Below are positions 28,783-39,000 of a stretch of DNA of 64,000 nucleotides, one piece after another. The position numbers were made by a program, and so were the translations under genes. Origin of the DNA: Sneathiella chinensis (GTDB taxonomy: Bacteria; Pseudomonadota; Alphaproteobacteria; Sneathiellales; Sneathiellaceae); NCBI RefSeq assembly GCF_012720115.1, contig NZ_VNWN01000002.1, forward strand, positions 930,001-994,000. Direction: 5' to 3'. Under the pieces are notes generated by a model. The model had not been told where the DNA came from. It did not search any database and saw only the letters and a program-made list of their open reading frames with translations. How positions within the stretch are numbered: position 1 is the stretch's first letter; each line of letters opens with the position of its first letter.

Positions 28783-29892
28783 ATGGGCGACACTTCCGCA
28801 ATATCGAGAACGGTCCTTTACGACCTCCACGTGGGCCTTGGTGCCAAGATGGTTCCGTTTGCCGGGTATGACATGCCGGTTCAATATCCCGATGGCATTC
28901 TGAAGGAACATTTGCACACCCGCGATGCCGCAGGATTGTTCGATGTGTCCCATATGGGCCAACTGGTGATCAGCGGAGAGGCGCCGGACAAGGCCATTGA
29001 AAGCCTGATCCCCGGCGATATCCAGTCCCTGAAACCGGGCGAGATGCGCTATAGCTTCCTGACCAACGACAAGGGCGGCATTCTGGATGACCTGATCGTG
29101 ACCCGCCGGGAAAATGACCTGTTCGTGGTGGTCAATGCAGGATGCAAGCAGCAGGACATTCGCCTGCTGACCGAGGGGCTGGCCGGACAGGCAACCGTGA
29201 CCGAACTGAAAGACCGGGCGCTGGTTGCCCTGCAGGGGCCGAAAGCCGCGGCGGTATTGGCCCGTTTTGCCCCGGACAGCGCAGACATGACCTTCATGAC
29301 CTACCGGGAAATGGATGTGAACGGTGTGCCCTGCTTTATCACCCGCTCCGGCTATACCGGGGAGGACGGGTTCGAGATTTCCATCCCTGCAGATCAGGCG
29401 GTTGCCCTTTGCACGGCCCTGCTGGCCGAGGAAGAAGTCGCACCGGTCGGCCTTGGGGCCAGAGATTCGCTCCGCCTTGAAGCGGGGCTGTGCCTTTATG
29501 GTCATGACCTGACCGAGGAGACCACCCCCGCATCGGCAGGATTGCTTTGGTCTATCAGCAAGCGCCGCCGCGAGGACGGGAATTTCCCGGGTGCAGAGGT
29601 GATTCTGGCGGAAATCGCCAACAAGCCGACCATGAAACGGGTGGGTATCCTGCCTGAGGGGCGTGCCCCGGCCCGCGAACATACGGAAATTGCCGACATG
29701 AACGGCAATGTGGTTGGGGAAGTCACATCGGGCGGTTTCGCACCGAGCTTGCAGGCCCCGATCGCCATGGGCTATGTGCCTGCAGAATTGTCCGCCGTGG
29801 GGACGGAATTACAACTGATTGTCCGGGGCAAGGCCCGGGCAGCTAAAGTCGCAAAAATGCCCTTTGTCGAACAAAGGTATTATCGAGGCTGA
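28783..29892 (+). CDS. gcvT: Aminomethyltransferase (glycine cleavage T protein)
   Basis: 369 residues. It transfers the aminomethyl carbon from the H protein to tetrahydrofolate, releasing ammonia. Characteristic parts are MVPFAGYDMPVQY near the N-terminus, LFDVSHMGQ with the folate-site aspartate, and SGYTGEDGFEI in the middle. The ATG at 28783 follows GAGAG; the frame extends 13 codons upstream into the riboswitch tail. It heads the operon gcvT-H-PA-PB, controlled by the tandem glycine riboswitch. Confidence 0.96.
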   Translation: MGDTSAISRTVLYDLHVGLGAKMVPFAGYDMPVQYPDGILKEHLHTRDAAGLFDVSHMGQLVISGEAPDKAIESLIPGDIQSLKPGEMRYSFLTNDKGGILDDLIVTRRENDLFVVVNAGCKQQDIRLLTEGLAGQATVTELKDRALVALQGPKAAAVLARFAPDSADMTFMTYREMDVNGVPCFITRSGYTGEDGFEISIPADQAVALCTALLAEEEVAPVGLGARDSLRLEAGLCLYGHDLTEETTPASAGLLWSISKRRREDGNFPGAEVILAEIANKPTMKRVGILPEGRAPAREHTEIADMNGNVVGEVTSGGFAPSLQAPIAMGYVPAELSAVGTELQLIVRGKARAAKVAKMPFVEQRYYRG

Positions 29893-29931
29893 TCAGCCAC
29901 CCTTTAATCATTGAAGTCTGGGAAATAAAAA

Positions 29932-30306
29932 ATGACCATCAAATATAGCAAAGATCACGAATGGGTAACCTTGGACGGCGATGTCGCAACCGTCGGGATC
30001 AGTAATTACGCGCAGGAGCAGCTGGGCGATGTGGTGTTCGTCGAGGTGCCCGAAGTGGGCGCGGAGATGTCCAAGGGCGATGAACTGGCCGTTGTGGAAA
30101 GCGTGAAAGCTGCGTCCGAAGTTTACGCACCGGTCGCCGGCGAAGTGGTCGAGGTCAATCAGGACCTGGAAGACAACCCGTCTTTCGTCAACGAGGATGC
30201 AACAGGGCAGGGCTGGTTCGCCCGCATCAAGGTTGCGAACGCGTCCGATCTGGATGAACTGATGAGCGAGGACGAGTACAAGTCCTTTGTTGAAGGTCTG
30301 GAATAA
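29932..30306 (+). CDS. gcvH: Glycine cleavage system H protein
   Basis: 124 residues, a lipoyl-carrier protein. The lipoylated lysine is K59 in [14 protein letters not shown] (54-67). It shuttles the aminomethyl group between the P, T and L proteins. The start is 39 bp after gcvT, and its stop codon overlaps the gcvPA start by one base. Confidence 0.97.
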   Translation: MTIKYSKDHEWVTLDGDVATVGISNYAQEQLGDVVFVEVPEVGAEMSKGDELAVVESVKAASEVYAPVAGEVVEVNQDLEDNPSFVNEDATGQGWFARIKVANASDLDELMSEDEYKSFVEGLE

Positions 30307-31646
30307 TGAGATATCTGCCGCATACGGATGACGAGCGGCGTGCCATGCTGGAGGCAATCGGTGTCGGGTCCGTGGATGACCTGTTCACCGATATTCCGGA
30401 AGAGGCACGGTTGAACGGATTGCTCGACCTGCCGGGGCATGCCACGGAAATGGAAGTCGATGCAAGGATGCGGGCCTTCGGTGCGGAAAACCTGTCACCG
30501 GCGGCGGCCCCGTCTTTTCTTGGGGCAGGGGCCTATCGGCACCATGTTCCGTCCGTGGTGGATCACCTGATCCAGCGGTCGGAATTCCTGACCGCCTATA
30601 CGCCTTACCAGCCGGAAATTAGTCAGGGCACATTGCAGGCCCTGTTTGAATTCCAGACGCAGGTGGCCATGATCACCGGCATGGATGTGGCCAACGCCTC
30701 CATGTATGACGGGGCAACTTCCTGCGCAGAGGCGGTCCTGATGGCCTGCCGGGTGACCCGTCGGAAACACGCCATTCTGTCCGGTAACCTGCATCCCCAT
30801 TATCGGGATGTGACCCGGACCACGCTGCAATATACGGAATTTTCTGTCGAGGAAACGGATGTTGATCCGCAGGGCAAGACTGACATTCCGGAAATTGGCA
30901 AGGACATCGCCTGTGTGGTTGTTCAGAACCCCGACTTTTTTGGCCGGATTCAGGACCTGACCGCGCTGGCGGAACGCTGCCATGAGGCAGGTGCGCTGCT
31001 GGTTGTGGTGGTGACGGAAGTGGTCTCGCTGGGGGCCATGATGTCACCGGGCGAGATGGGGGCGGATATTGTGGTTGGCGAAGGCCAGTCCATTGGTGTT
31101 CCGCTGTCTTTTGGTGGTCCTTATGTGGGATTGCTGGCAACCCGCCAGAAATTTGTTCGTCAGATGCCGGGCCGGTTATGCGGCGAAACAGTGGATCAGG
31201 AAGGCAAACGCGGTTTTGTCCTGACCCTGTCCACCCGCGAGCAGCATATCCGCCGCGAGAAGGCGACCAGCAATATCTGTACGAATGCGGGTCTGTGCTC
31301 ACTGGCGTTCAGCATTCACATGAGCCTGCTGGGGGAAGCCGGTTTCACCAAGCTGGCCGAGATCAATCACGCCGCCGCCGTTGCCGCCGCCGAGGAAATT
31401 GACGGAATTGAGGGCGTTTCCGTTCTCAATGACAGTTTCTTCAACGAATTCACGGTTGCGCTGCCGGTTCCTGCCGAGAAGGTTGTGAGCCAACTGGCGG
31501 ATCAGGGAATTCTGGGTGGGGTACCGGTCAGCCGGTTGGTGCCGTCCCAAAAAGACCTTGAAAATCTTCTGCTGGTAACCGTGACCGAGACCAACAGTTC
31601 TGATGATGTGGCCAAGCTGGTCGCAGCTTTGAAGGAGGTGATCTGA
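30306..31646 (+). CDS. gcvPA: Glycine dehydrogenase (decarboxylating) subunit 1
   Basis: 446 residues, the N-terminal half of the two-subunit P protein. The start [15 protein letters not shown] and [18 protein letters not shown] are typical, and the [15 protein letters not shown] region forms part of the substrate site. With GcvPB it decarboxylates glycine and passes the aminomethyl group to H. Start and stop codons overlap those of gcvH and gcvPB, so the three are translationally coupled. Confidence 0.96.
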   Translation: MRYLPHTDDERRAMLEAIGVGSVDDLFTDIPEEARLNGLLDLPGHATEMEVDARMRAFGAENLSPAAAPSFLGAGAYRHHVPSVVDHLIQRSEFLTAYTPYQPEISQGTLQALFEFQTQVAMITGMDVANASMYDGATSCAEAVLMACRVTRRKHAILSGNLHPHYRDVTRTTLQYTEFSVEETDVDPQGKTDIPEIGKDIACVVVQNPDFFGRIQDLTALAERCHEAGALLVVVVTEVVSLGAMMSPGEMGADIVVGEGQSIGVPLSFGGPYVGLLATRQKFVRQMPGRLCGETVDQEGKRGFVLTLSTREQHIRREKATSNICTNAGLCSLAFSIHMSLLGEAGFTKLAEINHAAAVAAAEEIDGIEGVSVLNDSFFNEFTVALPVPAEKVVSQLADQGILGGVPVSRLVPSQKDLENLLLVTVTETNSSDDVAKLVAALKEVI

Positions 31647-33199
31647 TGCTGAATAATGTAGGGCGCCAGACACGGCCGGAAGGGGCAGGCGGCGATACGG
31701 AGATGCCGGAAACCTTTACCGGGAACCGGGCTCTTAACCTTGAAACCCCGCTGATTTTCGAGCAGGGCGTTCCGGGTCGGATCGGTGTGGATTTGCCTGA
31801 GCCGAAAAAGGTGAAGGCAAAGCTGGGCGGATTGGCGAGGAAGGGCCGTATCGGTCTTCCCGACCTGTCAGAGCCACAAGTGCTGCGGCACTATGTGCGG
31901 CTGAGCCGGCAGAACTATTCCATTGATGCCGGTTTCTATCCGCTTGGCTCCTGTACCATGAAGCATAACCCGCGGATCAACGAGAAAGCCGCCCGTATGC
32001 CGGGGCTTGGGGATATCCACCCCTTGCAACCGGAAAGCACGGTTCAGGGTGCGCTGGCGCTGGTCTATGAACTGGCGGAATGGCTGAAAACCATTACCGG
32101 GATGCCAGCCGTTGCCATGTCTCCCGCAGCGGGGGCCCATGGCGAGCTTTGCGGTGTCATGGCCATGCGGGCTGCGCATGAGGCCAGAGGCGAGGTTCGG
32201 ACCCGCATTCTGGTACCTGAATCAGCCCATGGAACCAACCCTGCCACGGCCGCACTTTGCGGGTACAAGGTGGATTCGGTTCCGGCGCGGGCGGATGGCC
32301 GCATGGATCTGGAAGCGTTCGAGGCCAAGCTGGGCCCGGATGTGGCTGGCGTCATGCTGACAAACCCCAATACCTGCGGTCTGTTCGAGAACGACATTCG
32401 AAAGATTGCCGATCTGGTTCATGCGGCTGGCGGGTATTTCTATTGCGATGGTGCCAACTTCAACGCCATCCTTGGGCGGACCCGTCCGGGGGACCTTGGC
32501 GTCGATGCCATGCACATCAATCTGCACAAGACATTCTCCACCCCGCATGGTGGCGGTGGTCCGGGTTCCGGTCCGGTTGTCCTGTCAGACGCACTGGCCC
32601 CGTTTGCGCCGGTCCCCTATGTGGTCAAGGACGACAACGGGTACCGCTTGCAGGAAGATGTTGAGGGTGATGCCGCCCAGAGCTTTGGCCGCATGAAAAC
32701 CTTCCATGGTCAGATGGGCATGTTCATTCGGGCGCTGGCCTATATGCTCAGTCATGGTGCGGATGGCTTGAAGCAGATCGCAGAGGATGCGGTTCTCAAT
32801 GCCAACTATATCCGGGTGGGGCTGAAGGATGTGCTGCATACACCGTTTGACGGGGTGTGTATGCATGAGGCCCTGTTTGATGATTCCACCCTCAAGGATA
32901 CCGGCGTCAGCACCTTGGATATCGCCAAGGCCATGATTGATGAGGGGTACCACCCCATGACCATGTATTTCCCACTGGTTGTCCATGGGGCCATGCTGGT
33001 GGAACCGACCGAGAGTGAAACCAAGGAAACGCTGGACCTGTTTATCGGGACCATGCGGCATCTGGTGGACAAGGCGCGGACCGGGAATGATCCGGACTTC
33101 TTCAAGAATGCGCCCCGCTATTCTCCGCGGCGGCGTCTGGATGAAACCGGGGCAGCCCGTAAACCCATCCTGAGATGGGCGCCAGAAGGCACTGAGTAG
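31646..33199 (+). CDS. gcvPB: Glycine dehydrogenase (decarboxylating) subunit 2
   Basis: 517 residues, the PLP-binding half of glycine dehydrogenase. The PLP lysine is K295 in MHINLHKTFSTPHGGGG (289-305). The C-terminus ends in a loosely conserved tail of about 30 residues. No L-protein (dihydrolipoyl dehydrogenase) gene is adjacent, so it is presumably shared with other complexes. A terminator follows the stop by about 35 bp. Confidence 0.96.
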   Translation: MLNNVGRQTRPEGAGGDTEMPETFTGNRALNLETPLIFEQGVPGRIGVDLPEPKKVKAKLGGLARKGRIGLPDLSEPQVLRHYVRLSRQNYSIDAGFYPLGSCTMKHNPRINEKAARMPGLGDIHPLQPESTVQGALALVYELAEWLKTITGMPAVAMSPAAGAHGELCGVMAMRAAHEARGEVRTRILVPESAHGTNPATAALCGYKVDSVPARADGRMDLEAFEAKLGPDVAGVMLTNPNTCGLFENDIRKIADLVHAAGGYFYCDGANFNAILGRTRPGDLGVDAMHINLHKTFSTPHGGGGPGSGPVVLSDALAPFAPVPYVVKDDNGYRLQEDVEGDAAQSFGRMKTFHGQMGMFIRALAYMLSHGADGLKQIAEDAVLNANYIRVGLKDVLHTPFDGVCMHEALFDDSTLKDTGVSTLDIAKAMIDEGYHPMTMYFPLVVHGAMLVEPTESETKETLDLFIGTMRHLVDKARTGNDPDFFKNAPRYSPRRRLDETGAARKPILRWAPEGTE

Positions 33200-33232
33200 T
33201 CTTTGACGTCAATCTGGGGTCCGCACCCTACC

Positions 33233-33266
33233 AAGCCTCGCAACGACGGTTGCGGGGCTTTTTTTA
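33233..33266 (+). terminator. Rho-independent terminator of the gcv operon
   Basis: AAGCCTCGCAAC at 33233-33244 pairs with GTTGCGGGGCTT at 33249-33260 with one G-T pair, followed by TTTTT. The 150 bp beyond it are purine-rich and hold no supported gene. Confidence 0.9.
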
Positions 33267-33415
33267 TGGACTGCGGAAAGGTTCAGACCCGGACGGTCGT
33301 GGCAGGAGGGTTTTTGTGTCGTTGGAGGGAAGGGGATCAGGAGGATGCCCCGCAGCTGTGAGGAGAGGGGCCTCTGTCGCCTGCAAGGGGGGCGGAGGGA
33401 AGCTGATTGCAGGCA

Positions 33416-33444
33416 AGAAAAAACCCGCCACAATGGGCGGGTTT
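33416..33444 (-). terminator. Rho-independent terminator of the F0 operon
   Basis: AAACCCGCC at 33421-33429 pairs with GGCGGGTTT at 33436-33444. On the minus strand the stem is followed by a T-run (the A-run at 33418-33423), 24 bp after the atpF stop. Confidence 0.9.
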
Positions 33445-33467
33445 CTTTGCGGTCACTCAAGTGAACC

Positions 33468-33953
33468 TTAGTTCAGCTTGGAACCCAGTTCCTTGATTGA
33501 TTCATCGATCAGAGCACCAGCTTCCTTGGCTTTCAGGCCGTCCTTCATCAGTTTCTCTGCTGCGGCAATGGAGACCTCAACAGCAACTGATTGAACTTCA
33601 GCAAGAGCCTTCTCTTCGGCCTGCCTGATTTTGGCTTCGGCCAATTGCTGGCGGCGTGCAAGAGTAGCCTGAAGCTCGGCTTCGCTTTCCTCGCGAATGA
33701 TCTTGGCATCTTCTTTCGCCTTGGCGACGATTTCCTCGGCTGTGGCGAGGGCGTCGCGCTGGCGGCGCTGATACTCGGCAAACATGGCCTGCGCTTCTTC
33801 ACGCAGTTTCTGTGCCTCGTCCAGTTCGTTTCTGATGCGGTCAGCCCGATCATCGAGCTGCTTGGCGATCATCCCCGGGACCTTGAAGTAGAGAACAACC
33901 CCAATGAAGCCGGCAAAGGCGATAGCTACCCAAAATGTCGGATCGCTAAGCAT
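33468..33953 (-). CDS. atpF: F0F1 ATP synthase subunit b
   Basis: 161 residues: an N-terminal membrane helix (about 6-24) and a long charged amphipathic helix, the stator stalk. The helix is rich in the pattern of alanine, glutamate and lysine expected of a coiled coil. Alphaproteobacteria carry two unlike b subunits that pair; this is b and the preceding gene is b'. It overlaps that gene by one base and is last in the operon. The F1 genes are not in the window, as is usual in this class, where F0 and F1 operons are separate. Confidence 0.93.
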   Translation of the reverse strand: MLSDPTFWVAIAFAGFIGVVLYFKVPGMIAKQLDDRADRIRNELDEAQKLREEAQAMFAEYQRRQRDALATAEEIVAKAKEDAKIIREESEAELQATLARRQQLAEAKIRQAEEKALAEVQSVAVEVSIAAAEKLMKDGLKAKEAGALIDESIKELGSKLN

Positions 33954-34444
33954 TATGCTTTTCCTTTCAAGTTGGCTTCAACAGCAGCGTTCAGGTCCGC
34001 GTCGGAAACATCCAGGGAAACAAGTTTGGAAACCGCAGCTTTGGCAGCTTCACCAGCAATGCTCTTGACGTTGGCAAGTGCTGTTTCCTTGGCGTTTGCG
34101 ATGCTTTCTTCGGCTGCTTTGGCATTGTCCGCAAGTTTGGCTTCAAGCTCGGCTTTACTGGCGTCCTGCTCTTTTGCAAGCTCGGCCTTCAATCCCGCAA
34201 CCATTGTGTGGGCTTTTGAGCGGGCCTCTTCCAGTGCGGCTTCATATTCCGTCTTTGCCTGTTCGGATTCTTCACTCAGCCGTCTGGCTTCGTCCAGATC
34301 CTTGGCAATACGGTCCTGACGCCCTTCCAACACCTCAGAAATGCGGGGGATCGCAATCTTGGCCATCGCGATATACAGGATCACGAAGCTGATAGCGAGC
34401 CACACCAACTGGGGCGGGAAATCTGCAAAATTAAGCTGCGGCAT
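33953..34444 (-). CDS. atpF': F0F1 ATP synthase subunit b'
   Basis: 163 residues: starts MPQLNFADFPPQLVWLAISFVILY, the standard b' N-terminus, with a membrane helix at about 13-31, then an alanine- and glutamate-rich stalk helix to the C-terminus. It forms the peripheral stalk with subunit b, linking F0 to F1 through delta. It lies 53 bp after atpE and overlaps atpF by one base. Confidence 0.93.
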   Translation of the reverse strand: MPQLNFADFPPQLVWLAISFVILYIAMAKIAIPRISEVLEGRQDRIAKDLDEARRLSEESEQAKTEYEAALEEARSKAHTMVAGLKAELAKEQDASKAELEAKLADNAKAAEESIANAKETALANVKSIAGEAAKAAVSKLVSLDVSDADLNAAVEANLKGKA

Positions 34445-34497
34445 AACCGTTCCTAAATCCTAGAGTTCAGAAATTCTTCAACGAAGTGTTGAAGGAC

Positions 34498-34722
34498 TTA
34501 AGCAAACAGGATCAGGAATGCGATAACCAGAGCGAACAGAGCAACAGCTTCTGTCAGGGCGAATGCCAGCAGAACGTTACCGAATACTTTCGGAGCTGCA
34601 GCCGGGTTACGCAGGGAACCTGAAATGTAGGATCCGAAGATGTTACCGAGACCAAGACCAACACCAGCAAGGGCGATAGTGGCCAGACCGGCACCAATCA
34701 TTTTTGCGGCTTCTACTTCCAT
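34498..34722 (-). CDS. atpE: F0F1 ATP synthase subunit c
   Basis: 74 residues forming a helical hairpin. The proton-carrying carboxylate is E58 (LTEAVALF) in the second helix and the polar loop is RNPAAAPK (38-45). The first helix carries the glycine repeats of the ring packing motif ([11 protein letters not shown]). Glutamate rather than a sodium-type site pattern indicates proton coupling. Gaps of 57 and 53 bp flank it. Confidence 0.97.
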   Translation of the reverse strand: MEVEAAKMIGAGLATIALAGVGLGLGNIFGSYISGSLRNPAAAPKVFGNVLLAFALTEAVALFALVIAFLILFA

Positions 34723-34779
34723 GATTTTCTTCCTTCTTTAATCAAGAACTTAGTTCAAGTGTGAAACGAAAATTTAAAC

Positions 34780-35517
34780 TCAGTGATGCAGATGAATGGC
34801 ATCATTCAGATACAGGCATGACAGGATTGCAAACACATATGCCTGCAGGAAGGCCACGAGGAACTCAAGGCCAGTCAGAGCCGTGATAAACGCGAGGGGG
34901 ACCCAGCCACCCCACCAGCTCAGTGCAATCACGAAAGCGCCAAACACTTTCAACAGGGTGTGACCAGCCAGCATGTTCGCGAACAGACGAACGGAAAGGC
35001 TGATCGGCCGTACGAAATAAGAGATGATTTCGATCGGCACCAGGAGAACCAGCAGAACAGCCGGTACGTCACTGGGAACGAAGAATGACAGGAATTTGAA
35101 ACCGTGCCGGAAAATACCAACCAGCGTTACGGTGACAAAAACAGTCGCCGCCAGACCAAAGGTGACAATGATGTGGCTTGTTACGGTGAAGCTGTACGGG
35201 ATCATCCCGATCAGGTTACAGAACAGGACAAACATGAACACGGAGAAGATGAACGGGAAATATTTGCGCCCTTCGGAGCCCACGTTCTCTTTCAGCATGT
35301 TGGCAATAAACTCGTAACTGAGTTCCGCCATTGACTGCATCCGGCCCGGAACCATGGCGCGTCCACGCATGCTCAATGTCAAAAACAGCGTAATCGCTGC
35401 GATAACGATGATCATGAACAGGGAGGAGTTGGTGAAGGAAACGTCGACACCACCAACATTCATTTCAACCAGTCGTTTGATCTCAAACTGTGCTAAGGGG
35501 CTATGACCTTCTGCCAC
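34780..35517 (-). CDS. atpB: F0F1 ATP synthase subunit a
   Basis: 245 residues with five to six membrane helices. The essential arginine is R177 in the segment PISLSVRLFANMLAGH (171-186). It forms the two proton half-channels next to the c-ring. The C-terminal helix QAYVFAILSCLYLNDAIHLHH is also typical. It is the second gene of the F0 operon, 56 bp after atpI. Confidence 0.96.
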   Translation of the reverse strand: MAEGHSPLAQFEIKRLVEMNVGGVDVSFTNSSLFMIIVIAAITLFLTLSMRGRAMVPGRMQSMAELSYEFIANMLKENVGSEGRKYFPFIFSVFMFVLFCNLIGMIPYSFTVTSHIIVTFGLAATVFVTVTLVGIFRHGFKFLSFFVPSDVPAVLLVLLVPIEIISYFVRPISLSVRLFANMLAGHTLLKVFGAFVIALSWWGGWVPLAFITALTGLEFLVAFLQAYVFAILSCLYLNDAIHLHH

Positions 35518-35573
35518 GATACTGTTCCCGCCTTGTCTGTTTCATACTAAAGGAGAGTAGCGCGCCACTCTCC

Positions 35574-35888
35574 TCAATCCTTAAAATCATCCGGGTTCAT
35601 CGCTTTGGCAACCTTGAATACGTTATAAACGCCGACAATCATGCCAAGTACAACAAACACCAACAAAAAAACAGGCCGGGTGTCCAACCAATTATCGAGC
35701 AACCAGCCTAACCAGCCACAGACAAGAAAAGCAGCGATGATCTCCACCGATAATCGCCAGGCTCTGCCTGCTGCACCCGCTCGCTCGGCTCTCAGGCTGC
35801 CATCCCAGGAATTTTCTTCCTGTCGTTGACGGGCCTTTTCCAGCCGGGCTTTGAATTCTTCTTTTTCAGGGAGGTTTGGCTCAGTCAT
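35574..35888 (-). CDS. atpI: AtpI family protein (F0F1 ATP synthase subunit I)
   Basis: 104 residues: a charged N-terminal third (about 1-35) and two membrane helices (about 44-62 and 70-90, GWLGWLLDNWLDTRPVFLLVFVVLGMIVG). AtpI-type proteins help c-ring assembly or magnesium handling and commonly lead the F0 operon. The ATG at 35888 is preferred; an in-frame start 8 codons earlier is possible. Confidence 0.88.
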   Translation of the reverse strand: MTEPNLPEKEEFKARLEKARQRQEENSWDGSLRAERAGAAGRAWRLSVEIIAAFLVCGWLGWLLDNWLDTRPVFLLVFVVLGMIVGVYNVFKVAKAMNPDDFKD

Positions 35889-35944
35889 TTCCGCCTGCTT
35901 CACGAAAATCAAACATTATCCATCCCCCTACTGAAAGCGCGGGA

Positions 35945-35973
35945 AACATACGGTCTGCCCACGTCACTGTCAA
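35945..35973 (-). promoter_or_regulatory. Sigma70-like promoter for the F0 operon
   Basis: On the minus strand TTGACA (35973-35968) and TATGTT (35950-35945) are separated by 17 bp, placing a start near 35938, 50 bp before the atpI ATG. Confidence 0.6.
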
Positions 35974-36046
35974 GAACCAAACAATACCGACCTGTTCAGA
36001 CAAAACAAATGATTACTTTATTGTCAATTCTTCAATGATTGCAGGG

Positions 36047-39000
36047 CTATGTGACTTCATTGGTCATCAACTGCGCCTTTGTCAGGTCGACGCTGACCAA
36101 CTGGGAAATACCGCGTTCCGCCATGGTTACACCATAAAGGCGATCCATCCGCGCCATTGTTATGGGGTGGTGGGTCACAACCAGAAAGCGGGTGTCCGAA
36201 TGTTCCCGGATGCTGTCCAGCAGGTTACAGAGACGCTCCACATTGACATCATCAAGGGGGGCGTCCACCTCGTCCAGTACACAGATCGGTGCCGGATTGG
36301 TCAGGAAAACCGCAAACAACAGGGCCACGGCCGTGAGGGCCTGCTCTCCCCCCGACAGAAGGGACATCAGTTGCAGTCTTTTCCCCGGAGGGCTGGCCAT
36401 AATCTCAAGCCCGGCGGCCAGCGGATCATCAGATTCGGTCAGGGTCAGGTGGGCGTGGCCACCGCCAAAAACCCGTTTGAACAACTCTTGAAAATGGGCA
36501 TCAACCTGCGTGAAGGCGGCCAGAAGGCGTTCGCGCCCCTCCCGGTTCAGGCTGGCAATGCCCTGCCTTAGGCGGGCGATGGCGGCCTCAAGGTCCTCCC
36601 GTTCCTTCTGCAGGGTGGTCAGTTGTTCGTCCACTTCGCGGGCCTCAATTTCGGCGCGGAGGTTCACCGGACCCATGCCGTCCCGCTCTTTCCGAAGGCG
36701 CTCGACCGTCCGCTCGCTTGCCTCGATCGGGGGGATATCCTCATCCTTTGCGATGCCCCCCACCTGAAGGATCCGCTCCGGCGCGCATTCCAGCCGGTCG
36801 AAAATCTGGGCTGCAAGGTTTTTCAGGGTGTCGGCCGCATGCTCCACATCGGCCTGATGGCGAACCCGTTCCTCCCGGCAGGCGCCAAGGGCATCCTGAC
36901 AGTCCCGCAAGGCACGGTCGCATTGTTGCTGTACTGATTCGGCTTCGGCCACATGGTCGCGCGCCGTGGCACGGCCCCCTTCCGCACGGGCGATTTCGTC
37001 CATCAGGATGCCGCGTTTTTCAGCCAGTTGGGCAGGGCGGTCGGCAAGTTCCTGCAGTTCCTGTTCGGTCGAGGAGAAACGAATTTCCAATTGTCCAAAA
37101 TGCTGGACCATATTCTCACTTCGCTGCAGCCAGCCCTGCCGTTCCTGATCAATGGAGGCGAGGCGATCCCGTCGGATTGCTGATTCGCGGAGCAACCGGT
37201 CATGGTCTGATCGGATATTGCCAAGGGATTCGCGTTTTTCCCGCAGACTGTTTTTCAGGCTGTCGAGCGCGGCCTGTTCCGCGCCAATGTCGGGAAGGCC
37301 GGTCAGTTCCCCGTTCAGGAGGGAGAATTGTTCCTGTCCTTCCCTGTATTCGCGGGACAGGGCACTGGCACTTTCCTGCAGGGAGGTCAGGCGGGATTGC
37401 TTCGCGGCCAGTGTCCGGCTGTGTTCGGCTTGTCGGGACCGGAGGTCGGACAGAACCTGTTCCTGTTGACGTCGGTCGCCGCGAAAGGACTTTTCCTGAT
37501 CGATCAGTGTCTGCAGGGTGTTTTCAGCGGCACGCAGGGTGTCTTGGGCCTGTTCCCGGACGGTTTCCAGTGCCTGACGGTCTTTCTCCAGGGATAAAAG
37601 CCGGTTGCGCTGTTCCAATCGGACGGTGGCCGCTGTTTTCGCGCCGGCCTTGCGGGTGAAGCCGTCCCACCGCCACAAGTCGCCCTGCTTCGAGACCAGC
37701 CTTTGCCCCGGTTGCAGGCTTTGCGCCAGCAGGGGGCCGTCTTCCGGGGTGACAAGACCCACATGGGAGAGACGCAGATCAAGAGCAACATTCCCGTCAA
37801 CATACTGATCAAGCGTCTCAATTCCCGCAGGAAAGGGGGCAGGCGCATGACCCGCGGACGGGGGGGGGTGCCAAAAAGCCGGGGCGGCAGGATCGGTTGG
37901 CGCTTCCAGATCATCACCGAGCGCGGCACCGAGGGCGGTCTCAAACCCCTTCACGACTTTCAGGCTTTCCGCCACGGGGGACCAGTTCCCTTCCTCGTCG
38001 GTTTCCAGCAGGGATTGAAGGGTTTTGATTTCGGTTTGTACGGCGGTGACCGCCTGTTCCGCAGCGCTGGCGCTTTGGCGCGCCTCTCGAACCCGGGTGT
38101 CGGCGGACTGCTTTTCCGTGTCCAGACTGTTCAGCCTTGCGGTGAGGGCTTCTGCCGCAGCAATCGCCTGTTTTATCTCGCCGTCCAACCCGGACTCTTT
38201 TTCAAGGGTTTCAAGGCTGTGCTCAAGGACCAGTTTCTCTTTTTCAAGATCCGTGATTCGGGTTTTCAGGCGGTTGGCGGCCTGCTCCAGATTCTTGAGT
38301 TGCTGGAGAAGGCTGTTCTGGCGAGCTTTCTCGGATGCCAGTTTTTCCGTCTGCAGGTCAAAGTCGGCCTGCACCGCCCGAACAATCGATTGCTGTTCCT
38401 GAATGGAGGTTTGCAAGGCTTCAAGTTTCGGCGCTTCCTGTTCGGCCAGCCGGGTCAGGTCGGTTTTCTCCCGTGCCAGACGCTCTGCGGCGTCGGCAGC
38501 GTCCTTCTCAAGGCTCTTTTCCCGCTCCATATCACTGGAAATCTGCAGTTTGCGGTCTTCAAGCTGCTTTTTGGCCTTCTTGAGCCGTTCTTCCTCGGCA
38601 TCCAGATTTTCCCGCTCCAGCGTCAGGCGCTGTACCTTGGCCGCGGCGGAGGCTTCGGCGTTTCGAAGGGGGGTAAGGGCTTCTGCCGCTTTCAGGCTGG
38701 CAGTTTCCGCAATGGCGGTTTGCTTGGTCAGTTCGGCAACGGCGAAGGAGGTTTCTTCCAGTTTCTTCTTCGCGGTCTGCTCGGCTTCAAAGGCCTGCTC
38801 GTATTTTCGGAAAAAGAGCATGGCCTCGGCCTTGCGGATGTGGCCTGAAATATTGCGATAGCGGGTTGCCTGCCGGGCCTGACGCTTCAGGCTGTTGAGC
38901 TGGACTTCAAGCTGTCCGGTGACATCGTCCACGCGTTCAAGATTGATTTCCGCATTCTTGAGGCGGAGTTCCGCTTCGTGCCGCCGGGAATGCAGGCCGG

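Noticed and set aside
33250-33471. A 73-codon plus-strand frame after the gcv terminator
   Set aside because: It starts inside the terminator stem and runs through the F0 operon terminator, so it is unlikely to be expressed.
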